From contig NC_007778.1 in assembly GCF_000013365.1 (NCBI RefSeq), forward strand, positions 1,302,001 to 1,366,000: a DNA stretch of 64,000 bases, given 5' to 3'. Made by a program: the position numbers and the translations under genes. Below, in pieces: positions 1 to 8,769 of the stretch (the first letter of the stretch is position 1; each line of letters starts with the position of its first letter). The stretch is from Rhodopseudomonas palustris HaA2. GTDB taxonomy: Bacteria > Pseudomonadota > Alphaproteobacteria > Rhizobiales > Xanthobacteraceae. Under the pieces are notes generated by a model. That model made no database searches. It was not told where the DNA came from and saw only the letters and a list, made by a program, of their open reading frames with translations.

Positions 1-20
1 CCGCCGGGCTTCGCCGGCGG
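1..20 (-). terminator. Possible terminator hairpin after the amine oxidase gene
   Basis: A seven-base-pair GC-rich inverted repeat (CCGCCGG and CCGGCGG around a six-base loop) lies just past the stop codon of the minus-strand amine oxidase gene. The bases that would form the U tract lie outside the window, so this could be a terminator or only a GC-rich hairpin. Confidence 0.3.
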
Positions 21-34
21 CCGGGGGCGTCGAG

Positions 35-1993
35 TCAGGCGGTGGTGGCGTTGGCGCAGCAGCTCGCCGCGTTGACCTCCGGCGGCAGGTCGATGCCGGG
101 ATTGCCGTTGAAGAAGCCGTGCGGCACCAGCTTGAAGCCGGTCGAGATGCAGGGCTGCACCGGAAAATCCTCCAGCCGCACCGGGTGATGCAGGCCGAAC
201 ACGTGCCACAGCACGATGTCGGCGTTCTCCAGCGGACGATCCTGCTTGATGAAGTCGGGCAGCCCGCCGCTGCCGTCCGAGTGATTCATGTATTCGCCGG
301 CTGGATAGCGTTCGTCGGGATCGAATGCCGTCACCCAGACGTGGTTCTGAACGAAGCCCGCCCGCTTGCCCGAGGGCGAGTTCGCACCGACGAACGGCGT
401 CACACAGTTCATCGCCTCGAGCTTGTAGCCGACCGGCGTGCCGGCGTAGTTCAGTTTGTTCGGATTGATCACCTTCCAGTAGCGATGCGAGGCCGGGTTC
501 GCGCGCCGCGCCGCCGAGAGTTCGCTGCCGAGCAGCGTTTCGGCCTCGTAGAAGGCGTTGCCGTGCGGATTGTGCGGGCCTTCCTCTTCCGCATAGGTGT
601 TGCACTCGACGATGCTGTTGGCGTCGCCGTCGACCGCCATGTCGAGACGGGCGCAGAAGATATGCTGATGGATGTGGCCGACGACGCCGGGCAGCACTTC
701 GCGGGCGTATTTGCCGGGCTGGCCCGGAATACACGCCGCGGTGTTGATGATGCCGGTCGCCTTCATCTCGAATTCGATCGCGCCGTCGATGTGGAAGTAC
801 CAATACAGCGCGTATTCGTAATTGCCGACAGTGCAGATCGACGACACCACCAGCTTGCGCGCGCGCCGCACCTCGGCGCGGTCGGTGCGGAAGTCCCAGT
901 GCTTCCACAGCAGGCCGGAATCCTCCTCGTGGATGCAGATCGCCTTCTCGATCGTCATCACGTCGCCGTTCATGGTATTGAGATGAACGTCGAGATATTC
1001 GATGGCGCCGAGGCAGTCGCAGCCGAGCTTCAGCGAATTGGCGAGCTTGCCGATGCCGTACTCGCCGATGTCGAACACGTTCTTGCGGAAATGGCCGTTG
1101 TCGGGGCTCCCATAGGGCACCACCATCTCGACCAGCGAGGCGCGATGCGCGACCGGGCGGCCGTCATATTTGATGTCGTGCAGCGTCAGCGCCTCGCGGG
1201 CGTTGAAGCCGATCACGAACGACCATTTGTCCCAGGTGAGAGCCCGGCCTTCGATCTTGAAGCTGACGCCCTGCGGCTGCGTCACGTTGATCGGCTTCAG
1301 CGGCGCGCGCTTGCTCTCGATGAACTCGCGCTCATAGTTGGCTTCGATCTTCGGGATCGGGACCACGCCGTAATCGTCGACGCGGATCACTTCCCAGGTC
1401 TTGAGGTCGATCACCGCGTTGAGACCTTCGATCGGATGGGCGTAGAAATTCTCGTTCTCGCGCAGCCGCTGCCAGGCGAAGACGTGGCACAGATGCCGGC
1501 CGTCCTCGCCGGGGATGCCGAAATTGCCCGCCGACCACGGGTCGACGCACACCGTGGTCATGTCGGTGATGCCGCGGCGCGCGCAGCCGGCGATGAATTC
1601 GGGATGGGCGCGGACGAAGTCTTCGATGGCGAGAAACTGCTCGAGCTGGATCATCGGCCGCGCGGTCGGGAATTCCTTGCGCGACATGATCGTGCCGGCG
1701 TCGAGCGAGACGAACAGCCGCGTCACGCCGATGCGGATGGTGCTGAACACGCTGACGCGGGCGTTGCGCGCGATCGGCATGCCCGGCTTGAAGGCACGGA
1801 CGACGGCCTTCTCCGGCTCCAGCAGTTCGATGGTCTCGAACCTGGTATCGGTGCCGTAGGGCGGGTCGGCGCTGACGATGGCGGCGACCCTGGTGATTTC
1901 GGCCGGGGTGAGAGGCTGCAGCGGATGCTGCACGGCCGGGGCCTCAGCCGCTGCGGCCGCGTGACAGCAACTGGTGTCTTCCGCGAGGCTCAT
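35..1993 (-). CDS. Primary-amine oxidase (copper/TPQ amine oxidase)
   Basis: This enzyme oxidatively deaminates primary amines to aldehyde, ammonia and hydrogen peroxide. The 652-residue length fits bacterial copper amine oxidases such as tyramine or phenylethylamine oxidase. The cofactor motif NYEY is present, with Tyr392 as the residue expected to become topaquinone. Copper ligands are visible in the H-I-H-Q-H stretch (His442 and His444) and in GLHHPVRLEDFPV near the C terminus. The catalytic-base region reads YGSPDNGHFRKNVFDIGEYG. The start is placed at the ATG preceded by GGGAGA; a longer frame to 2215 has no comparable ribosome site. No signal peptide is obvious, so a cytoplasmic enzyme is likely. 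It is divergent from an AraC-type regulator and next to the amine/one-carbon block. The exact substrate cannot be read from sequence. Confidence 0.93.
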   Translation of the reverse strand: MSLAEDTSCCHAAAAAEAPAVQHPLQPLTPAEITRVAAIVSADPPYGTDTRFETIELLEPEKAVVRAFKPGMPIARNARVSVFSTIRIGVTRLFVSLDAGTIMSRKEFPTARPMIQLEQFLAIEDFVRAHPEFIAGCARRGITDMTTVCVDPWSAGNFGIPGEDGRHLCHVFAWQRLRENENFYAHPIEGLNAVIDLKTWEVIRVDDYGVVPIPKIEANYEREFIESKRAPLKPINVTQPQGVSFKIEGRALTWDKWSFVIGFNAREALTLHDIKYDGRPVAHRASLVEMVVPYGSPDNGHFRKNVFDIGEYGIGKLANSLKLGCDCLGAIEYLDVHLNTMNGDVMTIEKAICIHEEDSGLLWKHWDFRTDRAEVRRARKLVVSSICTVGNYEYALYWYFHIDGAIEFEMKATGIINTAACIPGQPGKYAREVLPGVVGHIHQHIFCARLDMAVDGDANSIVECNTYAEEEGPHNPHGNAFYEAETLLGSELSAARRANPASHRYWKVINPNKLNYAGTPVGYKLEAMNCVTPFVGANSPSGKRAGFVQNHVWVTAFDPDERYPAGEYMNHSDGSGGLPDFIKQDRPLENADIVLWHVFGLHHPVRLEDFPVQPCISTGFKLVPHGFFNGNPGIDLPPEVNAASCCANATTA

Positions 1994-2286
1994 GATGTCG
2001 TCTCCCTGATTGGTTGCGGCGGTTCGTCGATCGCACTGGTGCGCGGCATGCTGCTTCAAGGCGAACGCCGCAGGATTGACATTAGGCGCCAATTGCGGCC
2101 GCCGACGGGTCCTCGCGCGACCACGAGCCTCCGGTGAGCGCGGATTCGCGTTACTGTTGAAATGAAGCGCCGCCGGCTTGTGTAGTGCTGCTGATCGATG
2201 CGCTGCTGGTGGCACAGGGCATGCGCCTTCGGCGGGTGGTGCGGTTTTTGCTTCGTGATCCCGGTGTTTCCTTTGGATCGGTGGAC

Positions 2287-3330
2287 ATGTCTGCTTCGGG
2301 AACCATCGCCTGCGGCCCTGTGCAGCAACTTCTGGTAGCGCTCGCTCGGTCGAGGCCGGAATCCGCGGGAATCAATGCCCGCGTGGGGATTTCACGCGCG
2401 ACACTCGACGATCCGTCCGGGATGCTGCCGCTGGCGGCGTTCACGTCGATGCTCGAGGCGGCTGCGCATGAAAGCGGCAATCGCACCCTTGGGATCGAGC
2501 TCGGCCGCGACTTCAAGCTCGCGGCGCTGGGGCCGATCAGCGATCTGATGCGGACTGCCCAGACCGTGGGCGACGCGCTGGAGAGCTTCAGTGGCTTCTT
2601 CGCCAGCATCCAGACCAGCACGCGGACGACGCTGTCGGTCAGCGACGGCATTGCGCGGCTGTCCTATGCGATCGAGGATCCGGCGATCCGGTTTCGCGAG
2701 CAGGACGCCGGCTTCTCGCTGGCGATCGAATATTCGATGCTGGCCGGATTTCTCGGTCCGGCGTGGCGGGCGAGCGGCGTCGAATTCGAGCACGCGGCCG
2801 GGGATGATCTGCCGTTCTATCAGCAGCATTTCGACTGCCCACTGCGGTTCGGACGGCGCGAAAACGCGTTGCTGTTCCAGGCGCGGTGCCTCGACGTGCC
2901 GCTGCAGCAGGCGGACCGCAACCTGCACGCGCGGCTCCGCGCCGATCTCGCGGAGGTGATCCAGCGGCGGGCGACGCGGCTCGATCTGGTCCGCGGCATC
3001 GAGGCGTGGATCGCGGCCTCGCTGTGCCGGTCGGTCGCGACCGATATCGAGGTCGTCGCCTGTGATTTCGGCATGAGCACGCGGTCGTTCCAGCGCAGGC
3101 TCGCCGACCACGGCGTCAACTATCTCGACATCCGCAACCGGGTCCGCTCGCATATCGCCAAATGCATGCTGGCCGAGACCGGCGCTCCCGTGACGTCGAT
3201 CGCGCTGCAACTCGGCTACAGCGAGACCAGCGCGTTCTCGCGCGGGTTCAAGAGCCAGGTAGGCGAGACCCCGGTCGAGTTTCGCAAGCGTCGGCGTGGT
3301 ATTGACCCTGCCGCGGCCGCTGCGGCGTGA
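2287..3330 (+). CDS. AraC family transcriptional regulator (OruR/ArgR-like, Arabinose_bd N-domain)
   Basis: The C-terminal ~100 residues form an AraC/XylS double helix-turn-helix, with second-helix signature IALQLGYSETSAFSRGFKSQVGETP split over the domain end. The N-terminal ~200 residues resemble the ligand domain of OruR/ArgR-type regulators rather than a cupin. The gene is divergent from the copper amine oxidase across about 290 bases, so control of that enzyme in response to an amine is the natural inference. Start choice is uncertain: ATG at 2287 is used, but a GTG at 2281 and a GTG at 2185 are in frame, and none has a strong Shine-Dalgarno sequence. Confidence 0.85.
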   Translation: MSASGTIACGPVQQLLVALARSRPESAGINARVGISRATLDDPSGMLPLAAFTSMLEAAAHESGNRTLGIELGRDFKLAALGPISDLMRTAQTVGDALESFSGFFASIQTSTRTTLSVSDGIARLSYAIEDPAIRFREQDAGFSLAIEYSMLAGFLGPAWRASGVEFEHAAGDDLPFYQQHFDCPLRFGRRENALLFQARCLDVPLQQADRNLHARLRADLAEVIQRRATRLDLVRGIEAWIAASLCRSVATDIEVVACDFGMSTRSFQRRLADHGVNYLDIRNRVRSHIAKCMLAETGAPVTSIALQLGYSETSAFSRGFKSQVGETPVEFRKRRRGIDPAAAAAA

Positions 3331-3393
3331 ACGCGGAGCGTCGAATGCCGAGCGACCAGAATTGCTGTGAGCAGAGGCCTCAACTTGCCACAG

Positions 3394-3514
3394 CGTCATC
3401 CTGAGGCGCACGCCGGGCCGCGCTTTGGCGCGGCATGGCGGGCCTCGAAGGATGAGCCGCAGGCACTCGTCTCTCATCCTTCGAGGCTCGCTGCGCTCGC
3501 ACCTCAGGATGACG
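3394..3514. repeat. Interspersed palindromic repeat, family A (CGTCATCCTGAGG)
   Basis: The element is bounded by CGTCATCCTGAGG and its inverse CCTCAGGATGACG, with an internal inverted pair around CCTCGAAGGATG. Similar elements occur at 15830, 41125, 45017 and 62390. A half-element with GGCCGGGACGAGCCCGGCC follows at about 3530. It sits between convergent genes and holds no convincing gene. Confidence 0.8.
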
Positions 3515-3588
3515 TCCGAATTACGTGGATGGCCGGGACGAGCCCGGCCATCACGAGTATCAGTTGATCTCAAGCGCCGAGAACGCCT

Positions 3589-4887
3589 TCAGCAGTCCAG
3601 CGTCATGTCGCGTTCCCAGTCGGTCAAATGCCGCGAGAACTCGTTCCATTCCTGGTGTTTGAGCTTGAGATAGGCCGGGACGAATTCGCCGAGGCTGCCC
3701 TTGAGCAGTTCGGAGGCCTCCAGCGCGCGCAGCGCATCGAGCAGGTTCAGCGGCAGCCGCTTGGCGTCCTGCACCAGATGGCCGTCCTGATACATGTTGA
3801 TGTCGAGTCGCTTGCCGGGGTCGCGCTGGCGCTCGATGCCGTCGAGACCGGCGGCGAGGACCGCGGCCTGCATTGCGTAAGGGTTGGTGGCGCCGTCGGC
3901 GAGCCGCAGTTCGAACCGGCCGGGCTCGGGAATCCGGATCATGTGGGTGCGGTTGTTGCCCGAATAGGTCACCGAAGAGGGCGACCAGGTCGCGCCGGAG
4001 GTGGTGCGCGGCGCGTTGATGCGCTTGTAGGAATTGACGGTGGGATTGAGGATCGCGGCGAGCGCGTCGGCCGAGTGAATGATGCCGCCGATGAAATTGT
4101 AGCCGAGCGAGGAGACGCCGAGTTCGCCGCTGTCGTCCTCGAAGGCGTTGATGCCGTCCTTCCACAACGAGACGTGGACGTGGCAGCCGTTGCCGGTGAG
4201 GTTGGAGAACGGCTTCGGCATGAAGGTCGCCCGCATCCCGTGCTTCTCGGCGATCGACTTCACCATGTATTTGAAGAAGGCGTGGCGGTCGGCGGTCACC
4301 AGCGCGTCGTCATAGTCCCAGTTCATTTCGAACTGGCCGTTGGCGTCCTCGTGGTCGGTCTGGTACGGCTTCCAGCCCAGCGCCAGCATGCCGTCGCTGA
4401 TTTCCCGGACTACGTCGAAGCGTCGCATCAGCGCCGCCTGGTCGTAACACGGCTTGGTCTGGCGGTCGGCTTTGTCCGTGATGTCGGCGCCATCGGGAGC
4501 GATCAGGAAGAACTCACATTCGACGCCGCTCTTGAGCTGAAGGCCTTTCTCGGCGGCTTTCGCCTTGAGCCGCTTCAGCATGTTGCGCGGCGCCTGCTCG
4601 ACCGGCTTGCCGTTCATCCACAGATCGGCGGCGAGCCAGCCGACCTCCGGTTTCCACGGCAGTTGCATCAGGCTGTCGGGATCGGGAATGGCGAACAGAT
4701 CCGGGTCCGCCGGGGTCATGTCGAGCCAGGTCGCGAAACCGGCGAAGCCCGCGCCGTTCTTGGCCATCGTGGCGATCGCTTCTGCCGGCACCAGCTTGGA
4801 GCGCTGGGTGCCGAGCAGGTCCGTAAAGGAGATCAGGAAGTACTTGATGTTCTTCTCTTTGGCGGCCGCTACGAGGTCGACGGTCAT
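3589..4887 (-). CDS. glnT: Type III glutamate-ammonia ligase (GlnT) / gamma-glutamylmethylamide synthetase (GmaS)-like
   Basis: This 432-residue protein has the glutamine synthetase fold: an N-terminal beta-grasp segment, then the catalytic core with KPFSNLTGNGCHVHVS and NRTHMIRIPEPGRFELRLAD carrying metal and glutamate ligands. It is the short GSIII/GlnT type of rhizobia. The same family includes gamma-glutamylmethylamide synthetase, which joins methylamine to glutamate using ATP. Its place at the end of an operon with glutamate synthase-like subunits, opposite sarcosine-oxidase-type subunits, is the gmaS-mgsABC-mgdABCD arrangement, so the methylamine role is favoured over plain ammonia assimilation. 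AGAGGAC precedes the ATG; the upstream gene ends 32 bases away. Substrate choice (ammonia or methylamine) is not decided by sequence. Confidence 0.88.
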   Translation of the reverse strand: MTVDLVAAAKEKNIKYFLISFTDLLGTQRSKLVPAEAIATMAKNGAGFAGFATWLDMTPADPDLFAIPDPDSLMQLPWKPEVGWLAADLWMNGKPVEQAPRNMLKRLKAKAAEKGLQLKSGVECEFFLIAPDGADITDKADRQTKPCYDQAALMRRFDVVREISDGMLALGWKPYQTDHEDANGQFEMNWDYDDALVTADRHAFFKYMVKSIAEKHGMRATFMPKPFSNLTGNGCHVHVSLWKDGINAFEDDSGELGVSSLGYNFIGGIIHSADALAAILNPTVNSYKRINAPRTTSGATWSPSSVTYSGNNRTHMIRIPEPGRFELRLADGATNPYAMQAAVLAAGLDGIERQRDPGKRLDINMYQDGHLVQDAKRLPLNLLDALRALEASELLKGSLGEFVPAYLKLKHQEWNEFSRHLTDWERDMTLDC

Positions 4888-4919
4888 GGAGTCCTCTTGA
4901 TGACTGGGTTGAGGCTTCG

Positions 4920-6245
4920 TCAGTAACGCTGTCCGGGAATCCAGTCGGTGCCGACCAGCGGCACGCGGGCGATCGCGGCCGCCTCGACCGTCAATGCGAC
5001 CAGATCTTCCGGCTCGAGATTGTGGATGTGGCTCTTGCCGCAGGCCCGCGCGATCGTCTGGGTTTCGAGCGTCAGCACCGACAGATAGTTGGCGAGCCGG
5101 CGGCCGGCGAGGATCGGGTCGAGCCGGCGCGCCAGCTCGGGGTCCTGCGTGGTGATGCCCGCGGGGTCGCGGCCCTCGTGCCAGTCGTCATAGGCGCCCG
5201 CATGGGTGCCGAGCGCCTCGTAGTCCTTCTCCAGGCTCGGGCTGTTGTCACCGAGTGCGATCAGCGCCGCGGTGCCGATCGCCACCGCGTCGGCGCCGAG
5301 CGCCAGCGCTTTCGCGATGTCGGCGCCGTTGCGGATGCCGCCGGAGACGATCAGCTGCACCTTGCGGTGCATGCCGAGTTCCTGCAGCGCCTCGACCGCG
5401 GGTCGGATCGCCGCCAGCGTCGGGATGCCGACGTGTTCGATGAACACTTCCTGCGTCGCCGCGGTGCCGCCCTGCATGCCGTCGATCACGATCACATCGG
5501 CACCGGCCTTCACCGCCAGTGCCGTGTCGTAATACGGCCTGGAGGCGCCGATCTTCACATAGATCGGTTTCTCCCAATCGGTGATCTCGCGCAGCTCCTC
5601 GATCTTGATCTCCAGATCGTCCGGCCCGGTCCAGTCCGGATGCCGCGACGCCGAGCGCTGGTCGATGCCGGCCGGGAGCGTGCGCATCTTGCCGACGCGC
5701 TCGGAAATTTTCTGGCCGAGCAGCATGCCGCCGCCACCCGGCTTGGCGCCCTGGCCGATCACGATTTCGATCGCGTCGGCGCGGCGCAGATCGTCCGGAT
5801 TCATGCCGTAGCGCGACGGCAGGTACTGATAGATCAGCGTCTGCGAATGGCCGCGCTCCTCCTCGGTCATGCCGCCGTCGCCGGTGGTGGTGCTGGTGCC
5901 GGCCAGCGTGGCGCCGCGCCCCAGCGCTTCCTTGGCCGCACCCGACAGCGAGCCGAAACTCATGCCGGCGATGGTGACTGGAATCTTCAGCTCGATCGGC
6001 TTCTTGGCGAAGCGCGAGCCGAGCACGACGCCCGTGCCGCATTTCTCGCGATAGCCTTCGAGCGGATAGCGCGACATCGAGGCGCCGAGAAACAGCAGGT
6101 CGTCGAAATGCGGCAACCGCCGCTTCGAGCCGCCGCCGCGTATGTCGTAGATGCCGGTCGCCGCGGCGCGCTGGATTTCGGAGATGGTGTAGGGATCGAA
6201 CGTCGCCGAGACCCGCGGGGTGGTGCGTGGAGAATTTGCAGACAT
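4920..6245 (-). CDS. FMN-binding glutamate synthase-like subunit (GlxD / N-methylglutamate synthase MgsC)
   Basis: The 441-residue protein is the FMN TIM-barrel (GltS) domain of glutamate synthase as a separate subunit. Recognisable features are IVIGQGAKPGGGGMLLG, the barrel strands DVIVIDGMQGG and QLIVSGGIRNGADIAKALAL, and GADAVAIGTAALIAL at the phosphate-binding end. It would transfer the glutamine-derived amino or methylamino group to 2-oxoglutarate, working with the two subunits encoded immediately upstream. The start is the ATG 11 bases after the previous stop. In rhizobia the gene is called glxD; in methylamine users it is mgsC. Confidence 0.88.
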   Translation of the reverse strand: MSANSPRTTPRVSATFDPYTISEIQRAAATGIYDIRGGGSKRRLPHFDDLLFLGASMSRYPLEGYREKCGTGVVLGSRFAKKPIELKIPVTIAGMSFGSLSGAAKEALGRGATLAGTSTTTGDGGMTEEERGHSQTLIYQYLPSRYGMNPDDLRRADAIEIVIGQGAKPGGGGMLLGQKISERVGKMRTLPAGIDQRSASRHPDWTGPDDLEIKIEELREITDWEKPIYVKIGASRPYYDTALAVKAGADVIVIDGMQGGTAATQEVFIEHVGIPTLAAIRPAVEALQELGMHRKVQLIVSGGIRNGADIAKALALGADAVAIGTAALIALGDNSPSLEKDYEALGTHAGAYDDWHEGRDPAGITTQDPELARRLDPILAGRRLANYLSVLTLETQTIARACGKSHIHNLEPEDLVALTVEAAAIARVPLVGTDWIPGQRY

Positions 6246-6256
6246 GGGCTTACCCG

Positions 6257-6946
6257 TCAGTAGGAGGCGGCGTTGTCGACGTGGAAGTGGTAGAGCTCGC
6301 GCGCCGAGCCATACATCCGGAAGTCGTCGACCTTGGCTGCGCCGTCGAGGCCGGCGCGGCCGAGCAGGCCGGCGAGGCGCTCGCGGTCGGCCTCCGTCAT
6401 CGGCTTCTCGATGCAGTCGGCGCCGAGGCTTTTGACCTCGCCGCGGACGAAGATGGTCGCCTCGTAGATCGAATCGCCGAGCGCTTCGCCGGCGTTGCCG
6501 AGCACCACGAGGTTGCCGGCCTGCGCCATGAAGGCGCTCATCGAGCCGATCGAGCCCTTCACCAGAATGTCGATGCCCTTCATCGAAATGCCGCAGCGCG
6601 CCGAGGCGTCGCCGTCGATGATCAGCAGGCCACCGCAGCCGGTGGCGCCGGCCGACTGGCTGGCGTCGCCCATCACATGCACGGTGCCGGACATCATGTT
6701 CTCGGCGACGCCGGTGCCGGCATTGCCGTGAATTCGCACGCTGGCGAATTTGTTCATGCCGGCGCAGTAATAGCCGACGTGGCCCTTGATATCGATCTCG
6801 ACCGGCACGTTGATGCCGACGCCGATGGCGTGCTTGCCTTGCGGGTTGTCGATCTCCCACGCGGTCTCGTTGGTGTCCGGCGTGAGCCGGTGGAGGGCTT
6901 GGTTCAGCTCGCGCACGGAGCTGACGGCGAGGTCACAGACAGGCAT
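6257..6946 (-). CDS. GXGXG-domain glutamate synthase-like subunit (GlxC / MgsB)
   Basis: The 229-residue protein is a right-handed beta-helix like the C-terminal GXGXG domain of glutamate synthase. It shows repeated glycine-rich turns such as GNAGTGVAENMMSG, GDASQSAGATGCGGLLIIDG and GNAGEALGDS. The domain is structural and pairs the amidotransferase with the FMN barrel. Its ATG overlaps the stop of the amidotransferase gene in TAATG, indicating translational coupling. Together with the two neighbours it recreates, as three proteins, what is one long GltB polypeptide elsewhere. Confidence 0.87.
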   Translation of the reverse strand: MPVCDLAVSSVRELNQALHRLTPDTNETAWEIDNPQGKHAIGVGINVPVEIDIKGHVGYYCAGMNKFASVRIHGNAGTGVAENMMSGTVHVMGDASQSAGATGCGGLLIIDGDASARCGISMKGIDILVKGSIGSMSAFMAQAGNLVVLGNAGEALGDSIYEATIFVRGEVKSLGADCIEKPMTEADRERLAGLLGRAGLDGAAKVDDFRMYGSARELYHFHVDNAASY

Positions 6947-7842
6947 TACGAACGTTCCCAGGCATAGACGGTGGCGGGTTCGGGCTCGAACACCCGCGCC
7001 TTCTCGATCGCGGGTAGCACCGACAAAGCGCGATATTCCGAGCCGAAGGCGACGTAGTCGTCGGATTCGGCCATGATCGCCGGCTTGCAGGCGATCGGGT
7101 CGCGCAGCACGGCAAAGCCATTGCGGGTGCCGACCACGAAGGTGAAGAAGCCGTCGAGATCTTCCAGGCTGGAGGTCAGCGACTGCTTCAGGCTGTCGCC
7201 CTTGCTCATCCGCCAGGTCAGATAGCCGGCAGCCACTTCCGAGTCGTTCTGCGTCGCGAAGCTCATGCCCTCGCGCACCAGCGTGCGGCGGATGCTGTTG
7301 TGGTTCGACAGCGAGCCGTTGTGCACCAGGCACTGGTCCTCGCCGGTCGAGAACGGATGCGCGCCGTTGATCGTCACCGCCGATTCGGTGGCCATGCGGG
7401 TGTGGCCGATGCCGTGGCTGCCCGCCATCCCGGCCAGCGCGAATTCGCTGACGACGTGCTCGGGCAGGCCGACGTCCTTGTAGATCTCCATATGGGTGCC
7501 GACGCTGACGAGCTGAATCTGACCCGCGCGCGCCTTCACCCATTGCAGCGCTGCCGCTTCGGCGTCGCGCGGCAGCGACGCCACGATATGATTGGCGCGG
7601 ATGCTGACATCGACCGGCACGCCGAGCGCCGCCGGCAATTCATTCGCCAGCGCGGCGGCCGCGCCGGCATCCTCGGCGCGCAGCGTCAGCTTGACGCGAT
7701 CATTGTTACCGGCGCCGTAGACGGCGACGCCGGCGCTGTCCGGGCCGCGCGCCGTCATCGTCACCAGCATCTTCGACAGCATGTCGCCGAGCGCCGGCTC
7801 CAGCGCCTTGTTCTTCAGGAATAGTCCGACGATTCCGCACAT
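6946..7842 (-). CDS. Class II glutamine amidotransferase subunit (GlxB / MgsA)
   Basis: The 298-residue protein starts MCGIVGLF. Cys2, exposed after removal of Met1, is the Ntn-type nucleophile of class II amidotransferases, which fixes the start at 7842 rather than at the upstream ATG at 7869. Other family marks are GIGHTRMATES and the HNGSLSNHNSIR loop that binds glutamine. An AGGAG site lies seven bases before the ATG. It would cleave the gamma-amide of glutamine or gamma-glutamylmethylamide and feed the FMN subunit. It is the first gene of the four-gene operon ending with the glutamine synthetase. Confidence 0.88.
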   Translation of the reverse strand: MCGIVGLFLKNKALEPALGDMLSKMLVTMTARGPDSAGVAVYGAGNNDRVKLTLRAEDAGAAAALANELPAALGVPVDVSIRANHIVASLPRDAEAAALQWVKARAGQIQLVSVGTHMEIYKDVGLPEHVVSEFALAGMAGSHGIGHTRMATESAVTINGAHPFSTGEDQCLVHNGSLSNHNSIRRTLVREGMSFATQNDSEVAAGYLTWRMSKGDSLKQSLTSSLEDLDGFFTFVVGTRNGFAVLRDPIACKPAIMAESDDYVAFGSEYRALSVLPAIEKARVFEPEPATVYAWERS

Positions 7843-7864
7843 CCGATTGCTCCTTGCTGGAGCG

Positions 7865-7894
7865 ACCATAGGCGGGAACCGTCCGGCGGGTCAA
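7865..7894 (-). promoter_or_regulatory. Sigma-70-like promoter for the glx/mgs-glnT operon
   Basis: Reading on the minus strand, TTGACC and TATGGT are separated by 18 bases and lie about 25 bases ahead of the AGGAG/ATG of the amidotransferase gene. The first hexamer is near consensus and the second is moderate. The leader would be very short. The call rests on consensus match only. Confidence 0.4.
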
Positions 7895-8036
7895 CTGGGG
7901 AGAACAGAAGTTTCCTGATAAGAAAATAGCCGGACGGCCCGAATTTGCGGCACAGCACCCGTGCGGACCGTCGGCGGGCGATCCGCCGTCTGCCGTGCCG
8001 CGCGCGTCTGCCCCTGTCATCCGCCGGCGCGACGTC

Positions 8037-8696
8037 TCAGCTTCGCGGATAGACGATGATCGACAGATAGGTCATCGGCAGTTTCACCAGCGTTTCCGGT
8101 CCGTGCAGCGCACCGGAATCGAACAGCATCGAATCGCCGGGCCGCAGCCGGTAGGAATTGTCGCCGTGGCGATAGATCACTTCGCCGGTCAGCATGTAGA
8201 TGAACTCCATGCCGGCGTGCTGGAACGCGGTGTGGGTGCTGGCGCCCTCCTGCAGCGAGATCAGATAGGGCTCGACCACCACCTCGCCGCCGATCACATG
8301 GCCGAGCAACTGATACAGATGGCCGGCCTTGGAGCCGCGCCGCTCGATCGCGACGCCCTGCTTGGCGCGGACGAAGGAGCAATCCCGCCGCTGCTCGGAG
8401 GCGGCGAACAACAGGCTGAGCGGCACGTTGAGCGCGCCCGCGATCGACTGCAGCGTCGACAGCGACGGCGAAATCTGACCGTTCTCGATCTTCGACATCA
8501 TCCCGGCGGAGATGTTCGAGGCGCTGGAGAGATCCGAGACCGACAGATCCCGCTCCCGGCGGATGGCGCGGATCTTGGCGCCGAGCGCACGTTCGAGGCT
8601 GCGCTCGGTGTCCTGCGGCGCGTTGGAGCCGGTGCGATATTCGGCGGCGCCGCGCTGCGGATCGGCGGACGATGGATCTGGTTTCGGCTTCTTCAT
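8037..8696 (-). CDS. XRE family regulator with C-terminal cupin domain
   Basis: The product (219 residues from this start) has an XRE helix-turn-helix at about residues 35-90 (LSVSDLSSASNISAGMMSKIENG) and a cupin_2 fold at about 130-215 (GMEFIYMLTGEVIYRHGDNS, then LRPGDSMLFDSGALHGP). This architecture is common in regulators of amine, polyamine and amino-acid catabolism. ATG at 8696 is chosen because GGAAG lies six bases ahead; ATGs at 8735 and 8744 are possible. It lies between the glx/mgs operon and a GlxA-type regulator, on the same strand as both, so it probably regulates this locus. The effector is unknown. Confidence 0.85.
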   Translation of the reverse strand: MKKPKPDPSSADPQRGAAEYRTGSNAPQDTERSLERALGAKIRAIRRERDLSVSDLSSASNISAGMMSKIENGQISPSLSTLQSIAGALNVPLSLLFAASEQRRDCSFVRAKQGVAIERRGSKAGHLYQLLGHVIGGEVVVEPYLISLQEGASTHTAFQHAGMEFIYMLTGEVIYRHGDNSYRLRPGDSMLFDSGALHGPETLVKLPMTYLSIIVYPRS

Positions 8697-8769
8697 CTGC
8701 TGCTTCCGGCCTTCGACAGTGTCGTGCGTGGTCATAAAGCGCATATTCCCGGGCCGTGCACCACTCTCG

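Noticed and set aside
119-2137. Long plus-strand open frame of 672 codons opposite the amine oxidase gene
   Set aside because: It is Arg/Asp/Val-rich antisense sequence with no domain; the minus-strand frame has complete enzyme motifs.
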